Shown one piece after another: positions 53,526-63,229 of a stretch of 64,000 nt of DNA. This DNA is from Dielma fastidiosa (GTDB taxonomy: Bacteria > Bacillota_I > Bacilli_A > Erysipelotrichales > Erysipelotrichaceae). The position numbers and the translations under genes are program-made. Numbering within the stretch: the stretch's first letter is position 1; each line of letters begins with the position of its first letter. The stretch lies in contig NZ_HE578924.1 of NCBI RefSeq assembly GCF_000313565.1, positions 189,595 to 253,594 of the forward strand, in the 5' to 3' direction. The notes beneath the pieces were generated by a model. The model worked only from the letters and a program-made list of their open reading frames with translations. It searched no databases and was not told the origin of the DNA.

Positions 53526-56500
53526 CTATTCTGCACATTTTCTGCGCAATACATTTAACAGCATAATGCCTAAAGCTGACAGCGCCAGAACTGGAATCCA
53601 AAAATACAAACTGTCTTTTGTATTTGGAACCTCAACACCTGCCCCCAGCGGTACTTCTTCATCTTCTATTTCAACAAAAGCATTGGCGCCGCCGTCAGAT
53701 AGAGGTACATCCTCATCAATAATATCGACGATTTCTTCACCAGGGCCTAGAGGTACATCCCCCTCAGGAATATCCATCGTTGGTTTATCTGGATCAGGCC
53801 GTGAAGGTCTGCCTGGATCAACAGGGTCTGTTGGATCAGTTGGATCAACCGGTGCCTTCTTCTTTTCGTTGATGATCGTTTTAGTAATCACTGTTTCATC
53901 ACCGCTAAGTGTTACATTATAATGAATGCTTGAATCATAATCATATCCGTCAGCTCCCTGTGTCTCAACAAGGTAATAACTGCCGGCTGATAAATTGCTG
54001 ACTGTAAATGTACCATCCGCCTCTGTTACATAACTGCCTACTAATTGATTGTCAGCAGCTGTATATAAATCGAATTTTACAGTTGGCAGTACAACATCAT
54101 CACTGCCCTTTTTAATAACCTTTAGGTCATACAGCTGTTCTTCAACATCTTCTTTATAATTTTTGATTGCATTGCCATTGTTGATTTCAATAATTTTACC
54201 GCCATCCTCAGGCAAACCTAAGGATAACTCAAATGGGAAATAATTGCTTGTATCTTCTAATGGCTTATAATCATCTAAAGGCTTAATTTCTTTTAAGTAG
54301 AAGCTGCCGGCTGGAAGATTGCGAATCTGAAGCAACCCCTTTGCATCAGTAAGCAGTTTTGCACTACCTTTTTGGTCATAGATATATGCACCTTCAGATT
54401 TTGTGAAGCCGGTTAATTCACTGCCAGTCGTTTGATCATATAATGCAAATTCAACTTTTTCTAAAGCTTTGTTAGTATCACCGTCAACTTTTGTTAGTGT
54501 AATTGCACGGGCAACATTTTCCGCAAGCTTATAAGTTATTTGATTTTTATCAACCGTGAAAGGAATCATTGTATTTTGACCAGTATAATATCCATTTGGA
54601 TTACTTACTTCTTTGAAATAGTAATTACCCATTGATGGTAATGAACTGATAGCAATAGCTCCGTTAGCATCGGTAACCAAAGTCTCTGTAAATTTCGCAT
54701 CACCTGTATGGTTTCCAGCGATATAAACATAGTGTCCATCAGAAGCACGCATTAACTGCAGTGGTGTATCAGATCCAACTTCATAAACTTCAAACTTGAC
54801 ATCCGCCATACCCTTAACTGCCGTATTACCTAAATTCTCTTCTTTATATCCGTACTTACTGTCTGCTTTAACTAAAACAACATCGCCATTGATATAATTA
54901 CCTTTGATACCGGCTGTGAAGTTATGCTTTGCGATAATACTGCTTTCATATTCCACAGTTCCCGTCTTAACCATAACATTATTTGTTACGGTAGCCTGTG
55001 ATAAATTTGTGACTTCAGTACGATATTTAATAATAAATCCATATACTGGCGCATCTGCATTTTTATTTGTATCATTCTGAATCCCTTCAGGGATATAAAA
55101 CTTTATCGTTTTTTCATAAATATCAAGACTATCCTGCCATTTTTGAATATAAGCAGCTTTGTTATTGTTGTATACAGTGATATCTTTACGATAATTATTC
55201 AAAGACGCTAATACATTAGCTGATGCATCAGGTACTATATCTTGAATGTTGGCGGCTAAGACCGGCACTATTAAGATTGAAGGATCATTGATATAATCCT
55301 CAACCGCTTTCAAAAATGTATCAAGCTCCTCATGATAAGTAAGCAATGAATCTTTTTTTTCATAATTAGTCTTAAGACTAACTAATCTTGTCCGAAGCAA
55401 TGCCAATGGTGAATTTGAATCATTTTTATAATCTTCAATGTTTTTCTCAGCTGTCTTTATCTTATCTTGCAAAGTTTTATAATAGTCAGTCAGTTTCCAA
55501 CCACTATTTATATCATTCATTGTGATAGCCTCACTTGGTTCTGATGATCCAAGCTTACCAAAGTTAATAATCAGCTGTTGAGTATTAGCCGCAGTTGTAA
55601 TAACTGCCCAGCTTCTTGGTGTCTGTTCAACTAATGCTGCTACATCACCATCACTATTCGTAAGATTCTGGAAATTTTCACTATTAATATCTATAATACT
55701 TCTTGCTATGCCAGGCTGATTAGTAGCTTGTGTACCAGATTTGAACACAACCTCTTCATTGCTTGTACCTTGATAACCAACGGCATTTTTAGTTCCGTAA
55801 TAGAAAATCGGTATTTCAATAAAGAAAGGTGCGTTGCCGTAGACGTTAACATATTTCTGATTAGCATCTAACTCATCAACAAGAATCACATTCTCATAAG
55901 TTTGACCTTTAAATGGATCTCCATCTTCATATTGTTTAATTAAATCAAAAAAGCCTGCACGATATTCAATTTGATGGGCATCATTACCGAACCATTTGAC
56001 ATCTTTCTTTAATGAAGGTTTTTCATCTTTATTAAAATTATTTGGTAAGCTTGGCTTCCACGCCGTACCGCTTGGTGTACTTGGCGGAGTTACAACTTCT
56101 GGTTTTTTCTCAACAGTCAGTTGACCGTAATATTTGTCCATAAAAAATAAATCATTCACGGTTGCTTCAGTTACATCTTTAAATGTTGAACTGCCTTTAA
56201 AGAAACCGCTGATATCCTGAAAATATACAATGTTTTCATTGAATTCAATATGAAACTTTAATTCACTATTCTCATACGTTAAATAATAATCACCGACTTC
56301 AATACCAGAGATTCGCAATGCCGTCCTATCAGTTTGATTGCGGTACTTTAATCCAGAAATCGTTGCAATATCTATTGTAAAATAATCATTGGCCTGGATT
56401 GTCTGATCTGCGCTGGCTGGCTGCCATTCAAATTTAAATTCAAAGGTAGAACCACCCTTAACGGTATAATCATTTCCTTCCTGAATTGTCACACCATTCA

Positions 56501-56996
56501 ATGATGCCTTCGCCGATGGTACGTCAATCATATCTGAAATATCATTGCCGCCATTTGAAAGCGCAAAATTGCTTCGCATGTAATATTGCATTCCTAACAA
56601 GCCATAAATCTGAGCACCTTCTACATCTTCCCATACGATATCTGTATCAGGTGTAATTATTTCTTCTGTGTTTGCCTCAGCATCACTGCCGGTTGCCGGA
56701 TCAATGACATCAGTATCAGTAGCAGCTGGTTCTTTCTCCTCAGTGTCACTGCCAGTTGCTGAATCATCGATGATTTCATCTTCAAAATCTTTATTACTCT
56801 CTTCCTCATCTTCCGATTCAACATTAAAATCCGGGTCTAACTCTTCTTCTGAATCATTAACATTTATTACTTCTTCTTCATTTTCTGTATTCATTGATTC
56901 AGTTTCCGCTTTTACATAACCCTGTATAGATGAGAAGGCCATGAGAAATGACATCATAACTGCTAAAATTCTTTTTGTTATTCTGTTCTGCTTCAT
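53526..56996 (-). CDS. SpaA/Cna-B repeat wall-anchored protein
   Basis: 1156 residues. Signal peptide 1-30, a long acidic stretch (35-120) with ATGSD repeats, a central adhesin-like part, then Cna-B/SpaA domains (VKGMADVKFEVYEVG, ITLTKVDGDTNKALEKVEFA, LKVIKKGSDDVVLPTVKFDL) likely locked by Lys-Asn bonds. A Pro/Asp-rich stalk holds the DEDVPLS/DEEVPLG repeats. C-terminus: VPNTKD, a membrane helix, and RRKCAE. VPNTK replaces LPxTG, matching the class B sortase upstream. Extended -10-like TATAAT at 57,045-57,050. Confidence 0.88.
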   Translation of the reverse strand: MKQNRITKRILAVMMSFLMAFSSIQGYVKAETESMNTENEEEVINVNDSEEELDPDFNVESEDEEESNKDFEDEIIDDSATGSDTEEKEPAATDTDVIDPATGSDAEANTEEIITPDTDIVWEDVEGAQIYGLLGMQYYMRSNFALSNGGNDISDMIDVPSAKASLNGVTIQEGNDYTVKGGSTFEFKFEWQPASADQTIQANDYFTIDIATISGLKYRNQTDRTALRISGIEVGDYYLTYENSELKFHIEFNENIVYFQDISGFFKGSSTFKDVTEATVNDLFFMDKYYGQLTVEKKPEVVTPPSTPSGTAWKPSLPNNFNKDEKPSLKKDVKWFGNDAHQIEYRAGFFDLIKQYEDGDPFKGQTYENVILVDELDANQKYVNVYGNAPFFIEIPIFYYGTKNAVGYQGTSNEEVVFKSGTQATNQPGIARSIIDINSENFQNLTNSDGDVAALVEQTPRSWAVITTAANTQQLIINFGKLGSSEPSEAITMNDINSGWKLTDYYKTLQDKIKTAEKNIEDYKNDSNSPLALLRTRLVSLKTNYEKKDSLLTYHEELDTFLKAVEDYINDPSILIVPVLAANIQDIVPDASANVLASLNNYRKDITVYNNNKAAYIQKWQDSLDIYEKTIKFYIPEGIQNDTNKNADAPVYGFIIKYRTEVTNLSQATVTNNVMVKTGTVEYESSIIAKHNFTAGIKGNYINGDVVLVKADSKYGYKEENLGNTAVKGMADVKFEVYEVGSDTPLQLMRASDGHYVYIAGNHTGDAKFTETLVTDANGAIAISSLPSMGNYYFKEVSNPNGYYTGQNTMIPFTVDKNQITYKLAENVARAITLTKVDGDTNKALEKVEFALYDQTTGSELTGFTKSEGAYIYDQKGSAKLLTDAKGLLQIRNLPAGSFYLKEIKPLDDYKPLEDTSNYFPFELSLGLPEDGGKIIEINNGNAIKNYKEDVEEQLYDLKVIKKGSDDVVLPTVKFDLYTAADNQLVGSYVTEADGTFTVSNLSAGSYYLVETQGADGYDYDSSIHYNVTLSGDETVITKTIINEKKKAPVDPTDPTDPVDPGRPSRPDPDKPTMDIPEGDVPLGPGEEIVDIIDEDVPLSDGGANAFVEIEDEEVPLGAGVEVPNTKDSLYFWIPVLALSALGIMLLNVLRRKCAE

Positions 56997-57252
56997 GATA
57001 TACCTCCTTTTTTTATATTTATTGTTTCTTTTGATTACATCTATATTATACTAAATTTTTATTCCCATGTTTTTCCTATAAATACCGTTTAAAAGCCGTT
57101 ATTTGCAGCTTTTTGAGTATTTTCCGCTTTATCGGTAAAACGCTGATTTAAGCTTCAAACCCTTCCATTTTCAGCATTAAAATAAGCATAAATGGTTGAT
57201 TATAGCTCACAATCAAGCAATCTTCAAATCATTTGCTCATCCCTTAACAAAT

Positions 57253-57287
57253 AAAAAGACATGCCGAATTCAGCAGGCATGCCTTAA
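57253..57287 (-). terminator. Terminator after sortase gene
   Basis: AGGCATGCC...GGCATGTCT (one wobble pair) followed by TTTTATTT on the minus strand. Confidence 0.8.
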
Positions 57288-58033
57288 TTATTGTTTGATT
57301 TTACTTCAATAAGCCTTGCGCAGACAATAAATCGTTTTGAATCATTAAAGTCTGTACATGTTGAGAGTGTTAAAATCTGATCCTCACTATCCAGTTCTGC
57401 TTCAACATTTAACTGTGTGCATAATGCTTGAGTAAATTCAGTAAACGCATCATCATTAATAAATTCAAATTTATATATATCTGATGTTACCTTTATCTCT
57501 CCAGCGCCAAATATTTCATAAACAAGCGTTTGATTCTCCTGATGAATAGTTATAAAAGGATGTTCTTTTAAATAAGCATCATCATTATATTTTTTTAATG
57601 AGCCAAACATCGTGCCATTAAGTGCATTATGTCCATAAAGCACCGTGTGACGATCACTGAAATCTGAACTATTACGCATATCCAGAAAAATCGAACCATA
57701 TTCGTTTTCCGTTTTATCAATTAAGTGACTCAAATAATAAGCATTATCTATACCAGCAGCAAACGGATAATCTACTTTTGTTTCGTCAATTTTGATCCAT
57801 CCTAAAACATCTTCATTCCTTACCTTCAGATCCTTCAATACTTTTTTATATGGAATTTCTTCGACAGGTGATACTTGATCATGAATCTGTTCATTATTCT
57901 GGATATTTCTGATTTCATTATAATAAGCCTCAGAATCATTGCTTTTCTGACTCATTACCATAATTTTATAAGCACTGAAAATAAACAATCCTGCCAGCAG
58001 TAATTCCAACATTATTAATATTTTCTTTTTCAT
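57284..58033 (-). CDS. srtB: Class B sortase
   Basis: 249 residues. N-terminal membrane anchor (5-27), then the sortase barrel with His135 in VLYGHNALNGTMFGSL, Cys226 in LTLSTCTDF and Arg234 in SKRFIVCARL. The helix between strands 6 and 7 (FINDDAFTEFTQALCTQL) is class B-like. It would anchor the adjacent VPNTKD protein to the wall. Confidence 0.95.
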   Translation of the reverse strand: MKKKILIMLELLLAGLFIFSAYKIMVMSQKSNDSEAYYNEIRNIQNNEQIHDQVSPVEEIPYKKVLKDLKVRNEDVLGWIKIDETKVDYPFAAGIDNAYYLSHLIDKTENEYGSIFLDMRNSSDFSDRHTVLYGHNALNGTMFGSLKKYNDDAYLKEHPFITIHQENQTLVYEIFGAGEIKVTSDIYKFEFINDDAFTEFTQALCTQLNVEAELDSEDQILTLSTCTDFNDSKRFIVCARLIEVKSNNN

Positions 58034-58111
58034 GAGCCATTCCTCTCTGATTCATTATCTAATTATCATTATTACTTGTTAAATGAATTTAGTCAATCCT
58101 TTAGCTAATAT

Positions 58112-58148
58112 ACAAAAAGATCCCACTTTTCAGTGAGACCCTTTAAAT
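58112..58148 (-). terminator. glgA terminator
   Basis: GGTCTCAC...GTGGGATC pair with wobbles and are followed by TTTTTG on the minus strand. Confidence 0.65.
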
Positions 58149-58156
58149 CGATCATT

Positions 58157-59596
58157 TTAGCCAGCGATTTCGCGGAATACACCAAGATAGAATTCAGCTG
58201 ATGTAGACCAAGATACATCTGTCTTCATCGCATTCTTAACAATCTGTTTCCACATATCCGGACGGTTGTAGTAGACATCAATTGCCTCCCACAAAACATG
58301 CATCATATCATTGCTGTTATAATTCGTAAAACTGAAGCCATTGCCTTCCTGAGTATACTCATTATAAGCATGTACTGTATCACGAAGACCGCCTGTTTCT
58401 CTAACCAGCGGCAATGTACCATAACGCATTGAAATTAACTGAGAAATACCGCATGGTTCAAACAGTGACGGCATCAGGAATAAATCTGAAGCTGCATAGA
58501 TTTTATGAGATAATGCCTCATTATATCCGCAATAGAAGCATACCTTGCCCTTATTAGCATTTTCTGCTTCACGCAGTTTTTCCTCAAGGCCTGCTTCACC
58601 GCTGCCCAGAACAACTAACTGAATTGGCTGTGAGCAAATATTAAATAATTGTTCAATCATCAAATAAATACCCTTTTGCCATGTCAGACGTGATACTACA
58701 CTGATCAGCATCACATTCTCATCAACCGTTAAACCAAGTTCCTTTTGCAATTCTGTCTTATTCTTACCCTTACCTTTTTTATAAGTTGTCAGGGAGTAAT
58801 TAGATGCAATCAGATTGTCTGTTTTAGGATTCCACAGATTAATATCAATACCATTTACAATACCGCACAGATCTGGTTCACGATAACGTAAAACCGTCTC
58901 AAGATGCTCGCCATACTGCGGAGTCTTGATTTCCTGTGCATAAGATGGTGATACTGTTGTTACTTTATCAGCATAAACAATACCTGATTTCATGAAGCTG
59001 ATACCGCCGTCAAAACGAACATTACCGTTATCAAATACATAATGTCCTAATCCTAAACAAGGTTCCAGCATTTCAACCGGGAAATTACCCTGATAGGCTA
59101 GATTATGAATTGTATAAACATGTTTAATATGACGATATCTTGGATCATGATTGTAATTTTCTTTGCACATTGCAGGAATCATACCTGTATGCCAGTCATG
59201 AGTGTGCATAATATCAGGGAAATAATCCAACTGATTGCACATTTCAAGAACAGCCTTCTGATAGTAAGCAAAACGCTCACCATCATCAATGTAGCCATAC
59301 AGTCCTTCTCTTTCAAAATAACCAGCATTCTCAATAAAGTAGAATGTTACACCATCAAGGATGTAATAATACAAATTAACCGGTGTTTCTGAATAATTAA
59401 TACTAACCGTATATGAACGCAAATGTGTCATCTTATCGCGCCAATTCAACGCGATTTTACGATACATCGGTAAAACTACCCGAACATCATACCCTTTTTT
59501 CTTAAACTCATAGGGCAGCGAACCAATTACATCCGCCAATCCGCCGCTCTTAACAAAAGGCAGTCCCTCAGCAGCTACAAGCAGAATTCTTTCCAT
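58157..59596 (-). CDS. glgA: Glycogen synthase
   Basis: 479 residues. Start MERILLVAAEGLPFVKSGGL with the ADP-glucose-binding KSGGLADV; HDWHTGMIPAM, SFMKSGIVYADKVTTVSPSY, NGIDINLWNPKTD and FEPCGISQLISMRYGTLPLV. It extends alpha-1,4-glucan with ADP-glucose. Directly abuts glgD (1-base). Confidence 0.98.
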   Translation of the reverse strand: MERILLVAAEGLPFVKSGGLADVIGSLPYEFKKKGYDVRVVLPMYRKIALNWRDKMTHLRSYTVSINYSETPVNLYYYILDGVTFYFIENAGYFEREGLYGYIDDGERFAYYQKAVLEMCNQLDYFPDIMHTHDWHTGMIPAMCKENYNHDPRYRHIKHVYTIHNLAYQGNFPVEMLEPCLGLGHYVFDNGNVRFDGGISFMKSGIVYADKVTTVSPSYAQEIKTPQYGEHLETVLRYREPDLCGIVNGIDINLWNPKTDNLIASNYSLTTYKKGKGKNKTELQKELGLTVDENVMLISVVSRLTWQKGIYLMIEQLFNICSQPIQLVVLGSGEAGLEEKLREAENANKGKVCFYCGYNEALSHKIYAASDLFLMPSLFEPCGISQLISMRYGTLPLVRETGGLRDTVHAYNEYTQEGNGFSFTNYNSNDMMHVLWEAIDVYYNRPDMWKQIVKNAMKTDVSWSTSAEFYLGVFREIAG

Positions 59597-60711
59597 TAGA
59601 TTTTATCTCCTCTCCGAACATACGCAGGAGAGCCGCAGATACCTACTACTTCTTTCATACGTGTGATTCTTGCTTTCTTATCTACAACAACGTTATCCAG
59701 GATAACATCTTCACCGATGTAGCAGCCTGGCAGAACAACGCTGTTCTTCACAATAGCACCCGCTTTGATTGTACAGCCGCGTCCGATAACACTATTCTCT
59801 ACCGTTCCCTCAATGCGGCAGCCATTAGAAATAACCGCGTGCATTACAGAAGAAGTATCCGTATAGTGAGTAGGCGCAGAATCATTAGTACGTGTATAGA
59901 TTGGCCAGTCTTCCATGAAAATCTGATTTGCTGTATCAATATTGATCAATTCCATATTTGCTTCATAATAAGCAGTAAGATCAGTAATTGCCGCCAGATA
60001 ACCACGGAATGAATAACCTCGTACATCCAATTCAGAACATTCATCATTCAGAATATCTCTGAACCAATACAGAGAACTGGTTTTAACAGCTTTCTGAATT
60101 AAATCAATAAACAATTCTTTAGATAATACATATGTTTCCATTGAAATATTACGTGCTTTATAATTACCGCGATTCTTATCAATAGACAATACACCTCTTT
60201 GCTTATTCAAATTTAAAGTATCGCAATTGATAAAGTTAGTCTTAGCATTATCAACACTCTTATATACAACAGTAACATCAGCACCGCTCTCAATATGCTC
60301 ATTCAGCAGCTTATCATAATCCATGCTGTAAACCATATAGCTTGGCGCCAAAATAACATATTGGAAATTAGCACCTTCAATATAACTCAAATTAGCCTTA
60401 AAGCTTGCGATATCATGATTATAGAAACTTGATTCTGGTTTGTTTTCACCATACAAAATTCTTAAACCACCGCGTTTTGAATTAATATTGTAATGACGGC
60501 CTGTTCCTAAATGTTCAATTACAGAACGAGGCTTTTCTTTTAAATAAACTTGAATTTGTTCAATGCCCGAATTCGTCATATTAGAAATCGGGAAATCAAG
60601 CATACGATAACGTCCCAGAAATGAGAAAGCTCCCACCGGACGATATTCTTCTAAACCATTTACCTGAACATTAGCACCTGGAAAGGTGACAATACCTAAA
60701 GCGTTACACAT
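59596..60711 (-). CDS. glgD: Glucose-1-phosphate adenylyltransferase subunit GlgD
   Basis: 371 residues. Nucleotidyltransferase fold related to GlgC but without the catalytic GGxGTRL loop (here ALGIVTFPGANVQVNGLEEY); a left-handed beta-helix C-terminus. GlgD usually raises activity as a partner of GlgC. 7 bases after glgC. Confidence 0.96.
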   Translation of the reverse strand: MCNALGIVTFPGANVQVNGLEEYRPVGAFSFLGRYRMLDFPISNMTNSGIEQIQVYLKEKPRSVIEHLGTGRHYNINSKRGGLRILYGENKPESSFYNHDIASFKANLSYIEGANFQYVILAPSYMVYSMDYDKLLNEHIESGADVTVVYKSVDNAKTNFINCDTLNLNKQRGVLSIDKNRGNYKARNISMETYVLSKELFIDLIQKAVKTSSLYWFRDILNDECSELDVRGYSFRGYLAAITDLTAYYEANMELINIDTANQIFMEDWPIYTRTNDSAPTHYTDTSSVMHAVISNGCRIEGTVENSVIGRGCTIKAGAIVKNSVVLPGCYIGEDVILDNVVVDKKARITRMKEVVGICGSPAYVRRGDKI

Positions 60712-60718
60712 ATCCTGC

Positions 60719-61849
60719 TCACCTCACATTTTTAGCGATTAACTCAATCTTATCGCTCTTCGGATCACCAACAACGGCACCGGCAGCAATCTTAATACCT
60801 TCCGCAATAATAACTCGGTTAATTACTGCCCCTTCGCCGATTTCGACGTTAGGGAATACAACAGCATCATTTACAACCGCATCTTTTTCAACCGTAACAT
60901 TTGTAAATAATACTGAATTCTTCACTTTACCGTCAATCACACAGCCTTGATTAATAAAGGCACGTGAAACTGATCCATGATCACAGATCGTATGCGGACG
61001 CGCTGCAGAATCCTGTGTATAAATTTTCCAGTCAGGATCATTCAGATCCAATTCATTATTTTTATTGAGCAAGTCCATATTGGCTTCCCAAAGGCTGTCA
61101 ATCGTTCCAACATCCTTCCAATAGCCACTGAAGCTCCAAGCAAACAAACGTTTACCGTCATTCAGCATTGTAGGAATAATATCTTTACCAAAGTCATGCT
61201 TTGAATTAGGATTTGCGTCATCAGCTACTAACATTTTGCGAAGCAGCTTCCAATTAAAGATGTAAATACCCATTGAAGCAAGATTGCTCTTAGGCTGAGC
61301 CGGTTTTTCCTCAAACTCGATAATACGGTCAGTTTCATCCGTATTCATGATACCAAACCGGCTTGCTTCTTTCATCGGTACCGGCAATACAGCAATCGTA
61401 CAATCTGCGTTGCAGGCTTTATGATGAGCCAGCATTTTAGCATAATTCATCTTGTAAATATGGTCACCTGATAAAATCAGTACATATTCTGGATTGTAAC
61501 CATCGATAAAATCGATATTTTGTGTAATCGCATCAGCTGTTCCTCGATAAACATTGAATTCAGTCTGATCTTTTTCACGCGGCGGCAGTACAAATACGCC
61601 ACTGTCTTTGGCATCAAGGCCCCAGTGCGTTCCGCCTGCAACATATGAATTAAGAAGAACTGATTCATATTGCGTCAGTACACCGACGATGTCGATGCCT
61701 GAGTTAGCACAGTTGCTTAACGGGAAATCGATAATTCGATATTTACCGCCGTAGAAAACAGCTGGCTTTGCTACTTTCTTAGTCAGAGCTTCCAAGCGTG
61801 TTCCACGCCCGCCTGCCAGGATCATAGCTAACATATTTTGTTGTCTCAT
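60719..61849 (-). CDS. glgC: Glucose-1-phosphate adenylyltransferase GlgC
   Basis: 376 residues from ATG at 61,849 ([20 protein letters not shown]) behind GGGGGG; the extra frame to 61,900 overlaps promoter sequence. Catalytic [52 protein letters not shown]. It makes ADP-glucose, the committed step in glycogen synthesis. First gene of glgC-glgD-glgA. Confidence 0.97.
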   Translation of the reverse strand: MRQQNMLAMILAGGRGTRLEALTKKVAKPAVFYGGKYRIIDFPLSNCANSGIDIVGVLTQYESVLLNSYVAGGTHWGLDAKDSGVFVLPPREKDQTEFNVYRGTADAITQNIDFIDGYNPEYVLILSGDHIYKMNYAKMLAHHKACNADCTIAVLPVPMKEASRFGIMNTDETDRIIEFEEKPAQPKSNLASMGIYIFNWKLLRKMLVADDANPNSKHDFGKDIIPTMLNDGKRLFAWSFSGYWKDVGTIDSLWEANMDLLNKNNELDLNDPDWKIYTQDSAARPHTICDHGSVSRAFINQGCVIDGKVKNSVLFTNVTVEKDAVVNDAVVFPNVEIGEGAVINRVIIAEGIKIAAGAVVGDPKSDKIELIAKNVR

Positions 61850-61901
61850 AATTAAATCCCCCCGGATCTTTCTTAGATATAGTATAGCTAATTTGTGCAA
61901 A

Positions 61902-62275
61902 GATTTCTACCCTTTTCACGCCAAAAGTGGAAAATTTGTAAACCCTTACATAAAAAAGCAATAATTAAAAGAATGCATTAAATCCTAATATTTCCTACGC
62001 CTAATTTTTTCAATTCTCAAAACGACTGATTTAATGGGCTTATTATCTTTTTATCAGAAAATTTCCAAAATTTTCATGAGGATTTTATTCCCATGAGATA
62101 TGTAAAGAAGAAATATCGGATCATTCTAAGATATGCCCAAAATTTTATTTTAAGAACTAGAAAGAACAATAAATTAATTCATCAATATTAAAGTTTTGTC
62201 ATTCAACGGCTTCTTAATAAAGTAAAAAGATGGTATTCAATAACATAAAGGTTATACTTTGCCATCTTTTTATAT
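61902..62275. other. AT-rich intergenic region, no gene seen
   Basis: Contains glgC upstream sequence (TATACT at about 61,880-61,885) and no supported ORF. Ends in a strong hairpin. Confidence 0.55.
62223..62271. terminator. Bidirectional terminator-like hairpin
   Basis: AAAAAGATGG and CCATCTTTTT pair over 10 bases with T-rich flanks on both strands. Confidence 0.75.
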
Positions 62276-62630
62276 TTAATCATCTAACTTAAAATTCTTC
62301 CCATCCATTCTCATTGTTCGAAAATGCAAATACCTTCTCTCATCATATTCACTTAAATAAGCAATTAAATCTTCTGCTTTTTCACGGAAAATATCATTTG
62401 AATAATATAGAATATACGATTTCTGTTCATTCTCCGGATTCAAAATTGATATATCAAGAATATCATCGTTTCGATCCCCTATACGATATTCTTCATAGTC
62501 AAATACACAGTATCACCTGCGTGCAGCCACATAAAACTTCGATCAAAAAGCTTGTCAACTTCGTTTCAATATATTGAATCAATGTTTTATTATTGCCTCT
62601 ATGTTTCAGCAAATCAATGTAGAAATTCAT
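62276..62630 (-). pseudogene. Decayed host gene of unknown function
   Basis: Two minus-strand frames: MNFYIDLLKHRGNNKTLIQY ends after about 43 codons, and a second frame (DYEEYRIGDRNDDILDISIL ... MDGKNFKLDD) runs to TAA at 62,276. They cannot be joined without at least one frame change. Looks like the end of a charged cytosolic protein. Confidence 0.5.
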
Positions 62631-63229
62631 AAGTTTATAATCACGTTTAGTCTAAAATTCCTCATATAATTCAACAGAAATCTTTATCAATACAAGAGTT
62701 TGTCTAATATCTATTCTAAATACAAGTTCACTAAAAAGTTTAAATCTTTTCTTAAAACCGTTTATTTTCTGTATATCATTGTATTGATTAATCATTTTTT
62801 CACGGTATTGTATTTACCAATTTTGCAATTACACATAATTTTATACAATTTTAGTTATCGGCATCACAAGCCAAGTAATACGATTTTAAATTCATAACTT
62901 AGTGATTAACATCTAAATATAGCGTACCTCACTTTAGGGAATTACGATTATTATAATCTAAATTCCCTAAATTATTTTACAAGAAAATGATTTCCTTCAA
63001 TCCTTCAGGAAATCATGCCATCAATGATGACACCCAGCTGCCTTTCTCGCGGCGCTGTTCCTTCCTGTATTTCAATGTCTCTCTCCTTCTACCTACCGGT
63101 ATGGGAGTCGCACTTGAACATATCCATACAGGAACTCTTTTTATCAGTTCAATGATTTCCATCAAGTAAACAGCCTTTTCTTCTAGTTTGGGTCTATTTA
63201 CTTTGATTCATTGAACTGATTTTTTTATA
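62631..63229. other. Non-coding AT-rich region with large hairpins
   Basis: No supported gene. Holds an imperfect 39-base palindrome (62,933-62,971), ATGATTTCCT...AGGAAATCAT (62,986-63,015), and a 13-base inverted repeat ATCAGTTCAATGA...TCATTGAACTGAT (about 63,146-63,214) downstream of the TnpB-related gene. Confidence 0.6.

Noticed and set aside
62314..62577. 87-residue plus-strand ORF
   Set aside because: Antisense to the decayed gene remnant, no ribosome site, low-complexity composition.
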